From Soehngenia longivitae (GTDB taxonomy: Bacteria > Bacillota > Clostridia > Tissierellales > Tissierellaceae), in contig NZ_SRIB01000009.1 in assembly GCF_004684055.1 (NCBI RefSeq), positions 1 to 64,000 on the forward strand: a stretch of DNA of 64,000 bases, in the 5' to 3' direction. Below the pieces are notes generated by a model that saw only the letters and a program-made list of their open reading frames with translations, was not told the origin of the DNA and did no database searches. Each line of letters begins with the position of its first letter. The first letter of the stretch is position 1. The position numbers and the translations under genes were made by a program. Below are positions 45,575-55,020 of the stretch, in pieces.

Positions 45575-47443
45575 ATGCCTAAAATTAATTTATTAGATGA
45601 TAATACAATAAGAAAAATAGCAGCTGGAGAAGTGATAGAAAGACCTTCATCAATTGTTAAGGAATTAGTCGAAAATTCAATTGATGCTAATTCTAGTCAA
45701 ATAATAATAGAAATAAAAGATGGTGGAACAACATATATAAGGGTAACAGATGATGGAATAGGAATGGAAAAAGAAGATATCATTTTAGCATTTGAAAGAC
45801 ATTCAACTTCAAAACTAAAGAATATTGAAGATTTATATAAAATTGTTTCTATGGGTTTTAGGGGAGAAGCTCTGTCTAGTATAGTATCAGTATCAAATGT
45901 CGAGATTATCTCTAGAACAAAAGAAAATTCAGTAGGTAATAAAGCGGTTTTTGAAGATGGAAAACTTAAATTCATAGAACCTATAGGTGCAAATGTTGGA
46001 ACAACGATAATAGTAAAAGATGTTTTTTCTAATATACCAGTACGAAAAAAATTTTTAAAAACTAATTCCACTGAAGAAAGATATGTTGCTGATATTGTAA
46101 CAAAAATTGCCTTAGGAAATCCTAGTATATCAATCAAGCTAATTCGAGATGGTAAATTAGCATTAAATACAAATGGTTCATCTGAGGAGACAAATGTCAT
46201 ATATCAGCTGTTAGGCAAAGATATTGCTAAAGGAATTAACCTGATAGAATTCGAAGATGATGATCTAAGTTTTAAAGGTTATTTTTCAAACAATAACATT
46301 TATAGAAGTAATAGAAATTCTCAGTATTTATTTGTTAACAACAGATATGTTTATGATTATAAGCTAGCGAAAGTAATTGAAGAACAATATAGTTCTATGT
46401 TACCTATAAATAAACATCCAATATTTATTCTTTATATCAATATTAATCCAGCTTTGATTGATGTGAATATACATCCAACTAAGCAGGAGATAAAATTTAT
46501 TGAAGAAAACAAGATATATTCAATAATTGCAAATCAAATTAAAAAGAATATTAATAAAATTGTTAATATCCCAAGTCCAAACTTAGAGGAAAAAGAAAAA
46601 AAGCAAACTGAAAAATATCCATATATATGGGAATTACAAAATAATAATGATTATAATTTTGACTCAAATATCACAAAAAATCAACAAGTGATAAGAGAAG
46701 GTAAATCTTTCGATTTTGAGGATTATACATCAACTGATTTTAAAGACGTTTTATACCAAGATAATGATATAGTTAATGAAACAATTATTGTTGATTTTAT
46801 AGAAAATTCTAATATTGGAGAGAAAGATGATGTATCTTCTGATAACAATACGTTGATAAATTTTAACAGATTAAAACTTATCGGCATAGCTTTCAGCACT
46901 TATATAATTTTAGAAAACTATGAGTCTGATACAATATTTATTATTGATCAGCATGCAGCTCATGAACGTGTTATGTACGAAAAATTAATGAAAGAATTCC
47001 ATACTGAATCAATAGTGGTTCAACAATTGCTTACACCACAAATAATTGATTTGTCTCCACCAGATTATTTAAATGTGAAAGATAATATTGAAATTTTTAA
47101 TCAAATTGGTTTTCTCATAGAGTTATTTGACGACAAAAGTATTATATTAAGAGGGATACCTTTGGTTTTTGGCAAACCGGATGGAGAAAAATTGTTTTTA
47201 GACATTCTTGATAGCCTAGAGGATAATAATGTAGGAATTTACTCAACTAAACTTGAAAAAATCATGAAAATAGCCTGTACTTCTGCTGTTAAAGCTGGAG
47301 ACAATCTTAAGCAAATGGAAATACAATCCTTGTTAACACAATTAAATGAATGTGACAACCCATACACATGCCCTCATGGTAGGCCAACTATTATTAAATT
47401 CAATCGAAAAGATATAGAAAAGAAATTTTTGCGAATAATATAA
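45575..47443 (+). CDS. mutL: DNA mismatch repair endonuclease MutL
   Basis: 622 aa. GHKL ATPase N-terminus (AAGEVIERPSSIVKELVENSIDA, DDGIGM, GFRGEALSS) and a C-terminal endonuclease domain with IDQHAAHERVMYE and CPHGRPT. Such a MutL nicks DNA, consistent with a bacterium without MutH. The linker (~335-440) is Asn/Asp/Lys-rich. Confidence 0.95.
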   Translation: MPKINLLDDNTIRKIAAGEVIERPSSIVKELVENSIDANSSQIIIEIKDGGTTYIRVTDDGIGMEKEDIILAFERHSTSKLKNIEDLYKIVSMGFRGEALSSIVSVSNVEIISRTKENSVGNKAVFEDGKLKFIEPIGANVGTTIIVKDVFSNIPVRKKFLKTNSTEERYVADIVTKIALGNPSISIKLIRDGKLALNTNGSSEETNVIYQLLGKDIAKGINLIEFEDDDLSFKGYFSNNNIYRSNRNSQYLFVNNRYVYDYKLAKVIEEQYSSMLPINKHPIFILYININPALIDVNIHPTKQEIKFIEENKIYSIIANQIKKNINKIVNIPSPNLEEKEKKQTEKYPYIWELQNNNDYNFDSNITKNQQVIREGKSFDFEDYTSTDFKDVLYQDNDIVNETIIVDFIENSNIGEKDDVSSDNNTLINFNRLKLIGIAFSTYIILENYESDTIFIIDQHAAHERVMYEKLMKEFHTESIVVQQLLTPQIIDLSPPDYLNVKDNIEIFNQIGFLIELFDDKSIILRGIPLVFGKPDGEKLFLDILDSLEDNNVGIYSTKLEKIMKIACTSAVKAGDNLKQMEIQSLLTQLNECDNPYTCPHGRPTIIKFNRKDIEKKFLRII

Positions 47444-47464
47444 TATTATATTGGGAGATAATCT

Positions 47465-48433
47465 ATGAATAATAATTTAATAGTAATTGCAGGACCAACT
47501 GGAGTAGGTAAGACTGATTTATCTATTTGTGTAGCTGATAAAATAAATGGAGAGATCATTTCAGCTGATAGTAGACAAATATACAGATACATGGATATAG
47601 GTACAGCAAAAGTAGAAAAAGAATATAGAGATAAGATAAAGCATCATATGATAGATATCGTAGATCCAAATGAAGAATTTAGTGTATCTGATTTTAAAAA
47701 AATTACAATGGAAATTATTGATGATATAAATAAAAAAGGAAAAATCCCATTATTAGTAGGCGGCACAGGTTTATATATTAATTCTATAGTTTATGACATT
47801 GATTTTACAAATGTTGCATCAAACAAAGAAATTAGGGAATATTATGAATCTATATCATTAAAAAAAGGAAAACAATACCTATATGAACTACTATTAGAGA
47901 GAGATTATGAAACTGCAAGAAAATTAAATATCAATGACACAAAGAGAATTATTAGAGCTTTAGAAGTATATGATGTTACTAAAACACCTATGAGTAAGCA
48001 AAATAAAGATTTCAGAAAGCCTTCTACAAAATACAATTTATCGATGTATTTGTTGTATATGGATAGAAATAAACTATATGATAGAATAAATGCAAGAGTA
48101 GATAAAATGATTGAGGATGGATTAATAAATGAAGTAGAAACATTACTAAAATTAGGATATGAAAAGAGTTTAAATTCTATGCAAGGGATAGGCTATAAAG
48201 AAATTGTAGATTATCTTGAAAACAAAATTAGTTTAGATGAAGCAGTAGAATTAATAAAGAAAAGGAGTAGAAATTATGCAAAAAGACAATTGACTTGGTT
48301 TAAGAGAGACGAAAGATATAGATGGATAAACCTTGATGAATTTTCGGATGTTGAAGATCTATGTGTATGGATATGCTCGGATATAAAAAAGAAGTTAACT
48401 AAAGGAGGTAATTATTTTGAATCAACAAATTAA
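47465..48433 (+). CDS. miaA: tRNA dimethylallyltransferase MiaA
   Basis: 322 aa. P-loop [39 protein letters not shown] and [12 protein letters not shown]. Adds dimethylallyl to A37 of tRNAs reading U-starting codons. It overlaps hfq by 17 bases. Confidence 0.95.
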   Translation: MNNNLIVIAGPTGVGKTDLSICVADKINGEIISADSRQIYRYMDIGTAKVEKEYRDKIKHHMIDIVDPNEEFSVSDFKKITMEIIDDINKKGKIPLLVGGTGLYINSIVYDIDFTNVASNKEIREYYESISLKKGKQYLYELLLERDYETARKLNINDTKRIIRALEVYDVTKTPMSKQNKDFRKPSTKYNLSMYLLYMDRNKLYDRINARVDKMIEDGLINEVETLLKLGYEKSLNSMQGIGYKEIVDYLENKISLDEAVELIKKRSRNYAKRQLTWFKRDERYRWINLDEFSDVEDLCVWICSDIKKKLTKGGNYFESTN

Positions 48434-48638
48434 TATTCAGGATCATTTACTAAATGAAGCAAGGGTCAGTAAAAATGAAATTACAGTTTATTTAATAAAT
48501 GGCTATAAAATGACAGGTAAGATAATAGGTTTTGATAATTTTATAATTGTTCTTGATAGTGAAGGTAAGCAAATGATTATATATAAACACGCGATATCTA
48601 CAATAATTCCTTCAAAAATTTTAAAAATAAAAGAATAA
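48417..48638 (+). CDS. hfq: RNA chaperone Hfq
   Basis: 73 aa from TTG 48417 (GGAGG at 48404-48408). Sm1 motif [24 protein letters not shown] and Sm2 motif [10 protein letters not shown]. Hexameric RNA chaperone. The acidic tail of E. coli Hfq is absent. Confidence 0.95.
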   Translation: MNQQINIQDHLLNEARVSKNEITVYLINGYKMTGKIIGFDNFIIVLDSEGKQMIIYKHAISTIIPSKILKIKE

Positions 48639-48671
48639 ATAATTAAAGAATTTAACTTAAAGGGTGAAAAT

Positions 48672-49964
48672 ATGTCGAAAGAAATACAAGATGAGTTGAT
48701 TATACATTTTAATATTGACAAGCAGGTAATAGAGTTTGTTAATGAAGTTGAAAAAGACATTTTATATAAGTTTTCTGAGATTGACCAAATTAAAATGTAT
48801 AATCAATACAAAGTTTTACATGCAATGCAAAAAATGAAATTAGGGAGTACTGATTTTGGGTGGAATACTGGTTATGGATATGGAGATGTACACAGAGAAA
48901 AGCTAGAGAATATATATGCTGAAGTTTTTAAAGCAGAAAGCGCTTTAGTCAGACCGTCTATAGCATCGGGAACTCATGCAATAAGTTTAGTTTTTAGCGG
49001 CTTATTAAAACCTGGAGATGAACTTCTGTATATTACTGGATCTCCGTATGATACAATGTTAAAAGTCATTGGAATTAAAGGTAATGAACCTGGTAATTTA
49101 ATTGAAAATGGGATATGTTATAAACAAGTAGATTTAATTAACGGTCATATAGATATCAACAAAACACTTGATAAAATTAATGAGAGAACTAAAATTGTTG
49201 CAATTCAAAGATCCACAGGTTATAGTGATCGAAATGCAATCTCGCTTAAAGAAATGGAAACAACTTTTTTACAGATAAAAGAAAAATACAATGATATCAT
49301 TATTTTCGTTGACAATTGTTATGGAGAATTTACACAAATAAATGAGCCAATAGAAATTGGAGCCGATATTATAGCTGGATCTTTGATAAAAAATCCAGGG
49401 GGAGGCATAGCTGTTTCAGGAGGTTACATAGCTGGGAAACAACAATATATTGAGCGCATAGCAAACAGACTAACAGCTCCAGGATTAGGCAAAGACTGTG
49501 GATTGACGTTTGGTACGAACAGAATAACATTGCAAGGACTATTCATGGCTCCTAACGTTGTTTCTGAGGCCTTAAAAGGAGCTATTCTAATGGGGGCCAC
49601 TTATCAAAAATTAGGATTTGAGGTAACTCCTTCAATTGAAGATGAAAGAAACGATATTGTTCAATCTATAAGATTTGAAGATCCATTAAAAGTAATTGAA
49701 TTTTGCAAAGGTGTACAAGAATCAGGTGCTGTTGATTCTTACATTACTCCTGAAGCTTGGGATATGCCGGGGTATGAAGACAAAGTAATTATGGCTGCTG
49801 CGGGTTTTATTGAAGGATCATCAATTGAAATAAGTGCTGATGCGCCTATGAGAGACCCATACTATGTGTATTATCAAGGCGGAGTAAATTATGAACAATG
49901 TAAACTTGGAGTGATGAAAACTTTAAATAATTTATTAAATAAAAACTTAATTACATTGAAATAA
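48672..49964 (+). CDS. ynbB: Methionine gamma-lyase family / aluminium resistance protein (YnbB)
   Basis: 430 aa PLP enzyme of the fold-type I YnbB family. The block GWNTGYGYGDVHREKLENIYA, RPSIASGTHAI, IAIQRSTGYSDR and the PLP Lys in AGSLIKNPGGGIAVSGGYIAGK are visible. Located after miaA-hfq as in B. subtilis. Substrate not established. Confidence 0.85.
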   Translation: MSKEIQDELIIHFNIDKQVIEFVNEVEKDILYKFSEIDQIKMYNQYKVLHAMQKMKLGSTDFGWNTGYGYGDVHREKLENIYAEVFKAESALVRPSIASGTHAISLVFSGLLKPGDELLYITGSPYDTMLKVIGIKGNEPGNLIENGICYKQVDLINGHIDINKTLDKINERTKIVAIQRSTGYSDRNAISLKEMETTFLQIKEKYNDIIIFVDNCYGEFTQINEPIEIGADIIAGSLIKNPGGGIAVSGGYIAGKQQYIERIANRLTAPGLGKDCGLTFGTNRITLQGLFMAPNVVSEALKGAILMGATYQKLGFEVTPSIEDERNDIVQSIRFEDPLKVIEFCKGVQESGAVDSYITPEAWDMPGYEDKVIMAAAGFIEGSSIEISADAPMRDPYYVYYQGGVNYEQCKLGVMKTLNNLLNKNLITLK

Positions 49965-50012
49965 AAAAAACAAATGGATTTAAATCTCATATTTAAATCC
50001 ATTTGTTTTTTA
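49965..50012. terminator. Bidirectional terminator between ynbB and lexA
   Basis: ACAAATGGATTTAAAT and its complement around CTCAT, with A-run before and T-run after, shared by convergent genes. The lexA stop lies in the right flank. Confidence 0.92.
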
Positions 50013-50624
50013 ATACGTCCTATACAAAGCTTTAACTTTACCTAATATTTGAACATTTTTAGCATAAATAGGTTCCATGAATTGATTCTCAGGCTGTAAT
50101 TTTATATAGTCTTTTTCCTTAAAAAATCTTTTAACTGTAGCTTCTTCGCCAAGTAGTGCAACTACTATATCGCCATTTTCTGCATATGATTGAGAACTTA
50201 CTAATACTAAATCACCATCTAAAATTCCTGCATCAATCATACTTTCGCCTTTTACTTTTAAGAAAAAGACATCATGGCCTTCTACAACTTCAACCGGAAG
50301 TGGAAAAGTATCTTCAATATTCTCAACTGCTAATATAGGAGCTCCGGCTGTTACTTTTCCTAATATAGGTATATCTACAGTTTCTTTTTTTGGATACAAG
50401 CTATCATTTACGTTTAATACTTCAATTGCTCTAGGTTTATCAGATGCTCTTCTTATATAACCTTTTTTTTCTAGTGCAATTAAATTATTATGAACAGATG
50501 ATGTGGAATGTAAATTAACACCTTGCCCAATTTCTCTTACTGAAGGGGGATAGCCCTGCTTAGAAGTAAATGTAACTATATAAGATAGTATTTCAATCTG
50601 TATTTTTGATAAATCTTCGTACAT
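50010..50624 (-). CDS. lexA: SOS repressor LexA
   Basis: 204 aa from the ATG at 50624 (GAGGTGAT upstream). N-terminal winged helix (YPPSVREIGQGVNLHSTSSVHNNL), Ala-Gly autocleavage site in VTAGAP, catalytic Ser in KGESMIDAGI and Lys in EATVKRFF. Represses itself and yneA from boxes in the intergenic region until RecA-ssDNA triggers cleavage. Confidence 0.96.
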   Translation of the reverse strand: MYEDLSKIQIEILSYIVTFTSKQGYPPSVREIGQGVNLHSTSSVHNNLIALEKKGYIRRASDKPRAIEVLNVNDSLYPKKETVDIPILGKVTAGAPILAVENIEDTFPLPVEVVEGHDVFFLKVKGESMIDAGILDGDLVLVSSQSYAENGDIVVALLGEEATVKRFFKEKDYIKLQPENQFMEPIYAKNVQILGKVKALYRTY

Positions 50625-50676
50625 ATAATCACCTCTATAAATTGTTTGAACAAGCATAGCTGCCTAACTTATGACC

Positions 50677-50705
50677 ATTATAGCATATATAAGATTTATA
50701 ATCAA
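50677..50705 (-). promoter_or_regulatory. lexA promoter
   Basis: On the minus strand TTGATT (50700-50705), 17-bp spacer, TATAAT (50677-50682); LexA box 50703-50716 overlaps the -35. Confidence 0.75.
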
Positions 50706-50716
50706 ACAAAAGTTCG
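50703..50716. promoter_or_regulatory. LexA box 1 (lexA side)
   Basis: CAAACAAAAGTTCG; reversed CGAACTTTTGTTTG, matching the Bacillus box CGAACRNRYGTTYG except in the core. It overlaps the lexA -35. Confidence 0.7.
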
Positions 50717-50735
50717 ATAAAATTGATTAAATCTA

Positions 50736-50763
50736 TTGACATTGAACATATGTTTGATATAAT
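50736..50763 (+). promoter_or_regulatory. yneA promoter
   Basis: Consensus TTGACA (50736-50741), 16-bp spacer, TATAAT (50758-50763). A LexA box fills the spacer. Confidence 0.8.
50743..50756. promoter_or_regulatory. LexA box 2 (in the yneA promoter)
   Basis: TGAACATATGTTTG matches GAACRNRYGTTYG fully and lies between -35 and -10. Confidence 0.88.
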
Positions 50764-50771
50764 TAATATAT

Positions 50772-50785
50772 CGAACATATGTATC
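50772..50785. promoter_or_regulatory. LexA box 3 (downstream of the yneA -10)
   Basis: CGAACATATGTATC keeps the left half and core, with two mismatches on the right; it sits at the start of the transcript. Confidence 0.7.
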
Positions 50786-50805
50786 AATGAATAGGAGATG
50801 ATTTA

Positions 50806-51117
50806 ATGAAATCTAAAAGAATTGTCATTTATAACCCAAAAAGATTTTTTTTATTTACTACAATATTAATTTTGATTTTTAGTATTATCATTGCTAATAT
50901 TTTTAACTTAAATAAATCATACGGACAATATGCAAATAAAGAGTTTGATTATGATTATTATGTAGTAAAAAAAGGAGATACACTTTGGAGCATAGTTAAT
51001 AATCATTATTCCAATAAATATGATCCTAGGAAATTAATATATCAAGTTAAACATCTAAATGAATTGGAAGATAATATCATTTACGAAGGAGATACACTCA
51101 AATTACCTGATTTATAA
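50806..51117 (+). CDS. yneA: YneA-like SOS cell-division inhibitor with LysM
   Basis: 103 aa. One N-terminal membrane helix (FFLFTTILILIFSIIIANIF, residues ~13-32) and an extracellular LysM (YVVKKGDTLWSIVNNHYSNKY). This is the architecture of YneA, which delays division during SOS, and the gene is divergent from lexA as in Bacillus. Expression controlled by the boxes above. Inhibition of division is inferred from homology. Confidence 0.85.
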   Translation: MKSKRIVIYNPKRFFLFTTILILIFSIIIANIFNLNKSYGQYANKEFDYDYYVVKKGDTLWSIVNNHYSNKYDPRKLIYQVKHLNELEDNIIYEGDTLKLPDL

Positions 51118-51139
51118 CACAATGTTAACAAATAAAAAA

Positions 51140-52207
51140 CTATTTACTTTTTTTATCTGTCTTGTTTTTCTTGTTTTTAATATTATTATTTATATCGTCA
51201 TCTTGGTTATTGTTTGTAATATCAATATCTTTTAATTGCTCAATATCTTCAACAGATATTTCACTTAAAGGATTGCTGTTCACTGCTTTTCTAAGTCTTT
51301 CATCATCTATATGAGTATATATTTGAGTTGTTGAAACAGATTCATGCCCTAAAATTTCTTGTAAAGCACGAATATCGACATTACCATATTTATACATTAG
51401 AGTAGCAGCAGTATGTCTTAATTTATGAGTAGAATAGATAGTAGGGTCTAGTCCAGATTTCTCTAAATATTTATCAATCATGTGTTGAATTGCTCGATTG
51501 CTTAACCTTTGTTTTCTTTTGCTTAAGAATAATGCTTTTTCATTAGCTACAACAGGTCTTATTTGAAGATAATTTTTAATTGAACTAACACAAGATTCAT
51601 TTAGAAAAACTGTTCTTTCTTTGTTTCCTTTTCCTATAACGGTTAAGGTGTCTTTGCCATTGAAGCTATCAACATCGATACTCGCTAATTCCGACAGTCT
51701 AAGACCACAATTTAAAAATAAAGTTATAATACAATAATCTCTTTTTCGAAAATACTCATTAGTATTTTGAGAAACTATTTTTAATAAATTTAAAGCTTGG
51801 TCTAAAGTTAAATAAATTGGATGTCTTGATTCTATTTTAGGAAATTCTAATTGTGCAGCTGGATTTTTTTCTAGTAAGTTTACTTTGTCAGTTAAATATT
51901 TGAAAAACGATCGAATGGAGGCAACTTTTCTTGATCGTGTAGAATTTCTGTTATTTTTCTTTTTGTCTAAAAAGGACATGAAAGCATAAAGATCTTGTAT
52001 ATTAACTTTTCTAATAAACTCTATATTTACATCACTGATATCTATATCTTCAAATTCAACATTTGCTTGCTCTGATGCATATCTGATTTTCAAAAATTTA
52101 AAAAAAGTTTTTAGATCATAGTAGTATTCTTTAGCTGTATTAGGTGAAGTACCTTTAATCGTTTCTAAATAATCTAAGAAATCATCTAAAATAATGGGAT
52201 TTTGCAT
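51140..52207 (-). CDS. Tyrosine recombinase, XerC/XerD family
   Basis: 355 aa from ATG 52207 (AGAGGTG upstream). The N-terminal core-binding domain spans ~4-115, and the catalytic domain has every residue: Arg in LNCGLRLSELA, Lys in VIGKGNKERTVFL, HKLR (HxxR), LGHESVSTTQIYTH with the third His and the nucleophilic Tyr. A ~35-residue Asp/Asn/Lys-rich tail follows. Homologues sit by lexA in many clostridia. As the other Xer in the window is dead, this may be the working chromosome-dimer resolvase. Confidence 0.9.
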   Translation of the reverse strand: MQNPIILDDFLDYLETIKGTSPNTAKEYYYDLKTFFKFLKIRYASEQANVEFEDIDISDVNIEFIRKVNIQDLYAFMSFLDKKKNNRNSTRSRKVASIRSFFKYLTDKVNLLEKNPAAQLEFPKIESRHPIYLTLDQALNLLKIVSQNTNEYFRKRDYCIITLFLNCGLRLSELASIDVDSFNGKDTLTVIGKGNKERTVFLNESCVSSIKNYLQIRPVVANEKALFLSKRKQRLSNRAIQHMIDKYLEKSGLDPTIYSTHKLRHTAATLMYKYGNVDIRALQEILGHESVSTTQIYTHIDDERLRKAVNSNPLSEISVEDIEQLKDIDITNNNQDDDINNNIKNKKNKTDKKSK

Positions 52208-52230
52208 AAATACACCTCTTTTTAGCCTTA

Positions 52231-52264
52231 TATTAGTCACAAAATAAGTATTTTGTGACTAATA
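52231..52264. repeat. 34-bp perfect palindrome upstream of the recombinase
   Basis: 16-bp arms starting TATTAGTCACAAAATA with a 2-bp centre (AG), 24 bases upstream of the recombinase start. A likely minus-strand -10 (TATAAT) lies just beyond, so this is in the transcribed leader. It may be a repressor operator, a hairpin or a recombinase site. Confidence 0.8.
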
Positions 52265-52754
52265 TATATTATAATATAAATACTAGAACTTTACAATATA
52301 ATTTATTATTTCAAATTAATATTGCATTAAATCTTGTACAAATTTTTACTGTTAACTTTTACTATACTATAAGAAATCTTTTACATCTTTTATATGTCTT
52401 ATTTATTTATCTTATATTATAAAATCTATTTAGATTAATATTTTATTTACACACGTAATTTTAATCATTTCTTATTTAATACTTGTCTAAACATCAAATA
52501 AAGTATATTTTATATCAATTTAAAACGAAATAAAGTTTAATAAATTTAAATGGCTAAAACAGCTTCATATTTGAATTTAAACACTCTATTAATATAAATG
52601 TATATCTTATATAAATAATCTCGTTATAGGGGCTATTTTGAGGCTATTTATTTCAATAAGACATAAAATAAAAGCTAGCATGAAGTTTTATTAATTTTTT
52701 TATAATAATTTTATAATAAATTGCACAATCAATTATTAAAGAATTGATAAAACA
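52265..52754. other. Gene-free, very AT-rich intergenic stretch
   Basis: About 490 bases with many stop codons in all frames and no open frame with a ribosome site. Base composition is far more AT-rich than neighbouring genes. I see only short A/T runs, no repeats worth naming, bounded by two perfect palindromes. Confidence 0.75.
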
Positions 52755-52761
52755 AATATCC

Positions 52762-52789
52762 GGTTTACATAATAAAATTATGTAAACCG
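52762..52789. other. dif: dif-like site (11-6-11 palindrome)
   Basis: GGTTTACATAA (52762-52772), centre TAAAAT, TTATGTAAACC (52779-52789): two 11-bp arms in inverted orientation separated by 6 bp, the Xer site layout. The TTATGTAAAC core equals the XerD arm of the Bacillus dif. The palindrome extends to 19-bp arms (52755-52795), so it may also serve as terminator of the aminotransferase. Placement near a Xer gene and at a coding-strand switch supports dif. Not proven. Confidence 0.5.
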
Positions 52790-52812
52790 GATATTACATC
52801 TATAGCCTATTT

Positions 52813-54015
52813 TTATTTTTCTCCGAGCAAATTTTTAATTCTCTTGATTCCTTCTTCAATATTTTCCATTGATGTAGCATAAGATAATCTGACGTAATTA
52901 TCATCTCCAAATGCAAGACCAGGTACAACAGCAACTTTACATTTTTCTAAAAGCATATCTGAAAAATCTACAGATGAATTAATTTTAACGCCTGCTACTT
53001 CCTTTCCAATATATTGAGAGCAATTCATCATGATATAAAAAGCACCTTTTGGTATATTACAAGTTATTCCTTTTATCTCATTAACTAACTTTGTCATTTT
53101 TAATCTTCTATTGTTAAATTCCATTTTCATATCTATTAAACTATCTTGGGGCCCTGTAAGTCCTTCAACACTTGCGTATTGTGAGATACTACATGGATTG
53201 GACGTTGTATGGCTTTGTAAATTTGCCATAATTGTAGCAATATCTTGATTAGCCGCTGCATAACCAATTCTCCAGCCAGTCATAGAATATGCTTTTGACA
53301 TTCCATTTATAACGATGGTTAAATTTTTAATTTCATCATTTAAAGAAGCAATACTAATATGTTCTTCTCCATCATATACTAGTTTTTCATAAAGTTCGTC
53401 AGAAATAACAAATACATCATTTTTAACTGCCCAATTCGCTATATCAAGGAGCTCTTCTTTTGTATATACTGACCCAGTTGGATTATTTGGACTATTAATT
53501 ATTATAGCTTTTGTCCTATCCGACTTAACTTTATCTAAATCTTCAGAATTAAATTTAAAACCATTTTCCTCTTTTGTTTTTATCATTACAGGAGTTCCAC
53601 CGGCAATCGAAACTAATTCTGGATAACTTACCCAGTAGGGAATGCTAAAAATTACCTCATCTAGCGGATTTAAAATTGCCATTAATGCATTATATATTGA
53701 ATGTTTTCCACCATTAGAAACAACAATTTGTGATGGTGAATAATCTAAATTGTTATCATCTTTAAATTTCTTACATATTGATTTTCTTAATTCTAATGTG
53801 CCACTAGCAGGCGTATATTTAGTTATTCCCATTTCAATTGCTTCAATACCTGCTTCTCGAATATTCTTGGGAGTGTTGAAATCAGGTTCTCCAATGCTAA
53901 AACTAATTACGTTTTCTCCAGAACTAATCATAGCTTTAGCTTTTGCATCAATTGCAAGTGTAACTGAAGGTTCAATAGAAAGACCTTTTTTTGATAAACT
54001 TGGCAAATTAATCAT
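52813..54015 (-). CDS. aspC: Pyridoxal-phosphate aminotransferase, aspartate type
   Basis: 400 aa class I aminotransferase. SIGEPDFNTPKNI, SNGGKHSIYNALMAI, NNPTGSVY, SDELYEKLVYDG, the PLP Lys in GMSKAYSMTGWRIGYAA and the substrate Arg in YVRLSYATSMEN. Probably transaminates aspartate or aromatic amino acids with 2-oxoglutarate. ATG preceded by AGGAGATG. Confidence 0.9.
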   Translation of the reverse strand: MINLPSLSKKGLSIEPSVTLAIDAKAKAMISSGENVISFSIGEPDFNTPKNIREAGIEAIEMGITKYTPASGTLELRKSICKKFKDDNNLDYSPSQIVVSNGGKHSIYNALMAILNPLDEVIFSIPYWVSYPELVSIAGGTPVMIKTKEENGFKFNSEDLDKVKSDRTKAIIINSPNNPTGSVYTKEELLDIANWAVKNDVFVISDELYEKLVYDGEEHISIASLNDEIKNLTIVINGMSKAYSMTGWRIGYAAANQDIATIMANLQSHTTSNPCSISQYASVEGLTGPQDSLIDMKMEFNNRRLKMTKLVNEIKGITCNIPKGAFYIMMNCSQYIGKEVAGVKINSSVDFSDMLLEKCKVAVVPGLAFGDDNYVRLSYATSMENIEEGIKRIKNLLGEK

Positions 54016-54044
54016 CTCCTAACATATTATTTATATTATTCTAA

Positions 54045-54134
54045 AAAATAATAAACTAATTCAAAATGATTATCTTAATTATTATATAAAATAATAAACT
54101 AATTCAAAATGATTATCTTAATTATTATATAAAA
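54045..54134. repeat. 43-bp tandem duplication at the PHP gene 3' end
   Basis: Units 54045-54087 and 54088-54130 are identical and the match runs four bases further. The second unit contains the stop codon and last codons of the PHP gene. AT-rich with an internal A-run. Confidence 0.95.
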
Positions 54135-54945
54135 AATCTCTATTCTTAAATGCTTCAATTTTATCTATATCAATGTAATATTGTCCTAAGATTTCATTAT
54201 CTCCATGGTAGTCAGAACCACCCGTAATAATTAAATTATTGGCTTTACAATACTCTATGAATCTTTTTTCATCTATCTTAGAGTGTTTAGAAGTAAAGCA
54301 CTCAATTCCTTTAACACCTAATTCTATTGCCATAGTTATTACTCTTTTATTTTTTATAATGCCTGGGTGCGCTAGTATGGGTATGCCATTTGCATTTTCT
54401 ATTAAAGATATGCTCTCTTCTAAAGACAATTTTCTTCTATTAACAAATGCAGGCTTCCCTTCGGCTAAATATTTGTCGAAAGCTTCTTTAATATTCATTA
54501 CATAGCCTTCTGAAACAAGTTTTCTTGCAATTAGTGCTCTACCTATGAAATTGTTATGTTGCTTACTTTCTGATATTATGCTTTCTTTATCTATCTCTAC
54601 TCCTAGTGAAGATAGCTTATCGATAATTTCTAGTCCTCTGTAAAAGCGATCTCTTTTTAAGATAGACAATTTTTCATTGAGCATATCGTTTTCACAATCT
54701 AAATAATATCCGAGTATATGTATCTCTTCTCCTTCTACGTCTGCACTAAGCTCAATCCCTGGAACAATAAAAATATTTTTGGTATCTACCGAATTGTTGG
54801 CAATATATTTTATTGCATCTATTGTATCATGATCAGTTATTGCAATACCAACTATTTTTTTAGATGATGCCTTTTCAATAATCTCCTCTACAGAATATAT
54901 TCCATCTGAATAATTTGTATGAACATGTAAATCGAATAATCTCAT
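54118..54945 (-). CDS. PHP domain phosphoesterase (TrpH/YciV family)
   Basis: 275 aa. Metal ligands in DLHVHTNYSDG, ITDHDTIDA, GIELSAD, ILAHPGI and GGSDYHGD. E. coli YciV/TrpH is a 5'-3' exoribonuclease acting on rRNA precursors, so a similar RNA role is possible. AGGAG upstream of the ATG. Confidence 0.88.
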   Translation of the reverse strand: MRLFDLHVHTNYSDGIYSVEEIIEKASSKKIVGIAITDHDTIDAIKYIANNSVDTKNIFIVPGIELSADVEGEEIHILGYYLDCENDMLNEKLSILKRDRFYRGLEIIDKLSSLGVEIDKESIISESKQHNNFIGRALIARKLVSEGYVMNIKEAFDKYLAEGKPAFVNRRKLSLEESISLIENANGIPILAHPGIIKNKRVITMAIELGVKGIECFTSKHSKIDEKRFIEYCKANNLIITGGSDYHGDNEILGQYYIDIDKIEAFKNRDFLYNN

Positions 54946-54978
54946 ATTTTTCTCCTAATTTTTCGCCTAAAATTTAAA

Positions 54979-55008
54979 AAACAAACCTGCCCACATGCAG
55001 GTTTGTTT
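54979..55008 (-). terminator. Terminator of rny
   Basis: AAACAAACCTGC and complement around CCACAT, followed on the minus strand by a T-run. The right end is 13 bases from the rny stop. Confidence 0.92.
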
Positions 55009-55020
55009 AGTTTTCAATTT

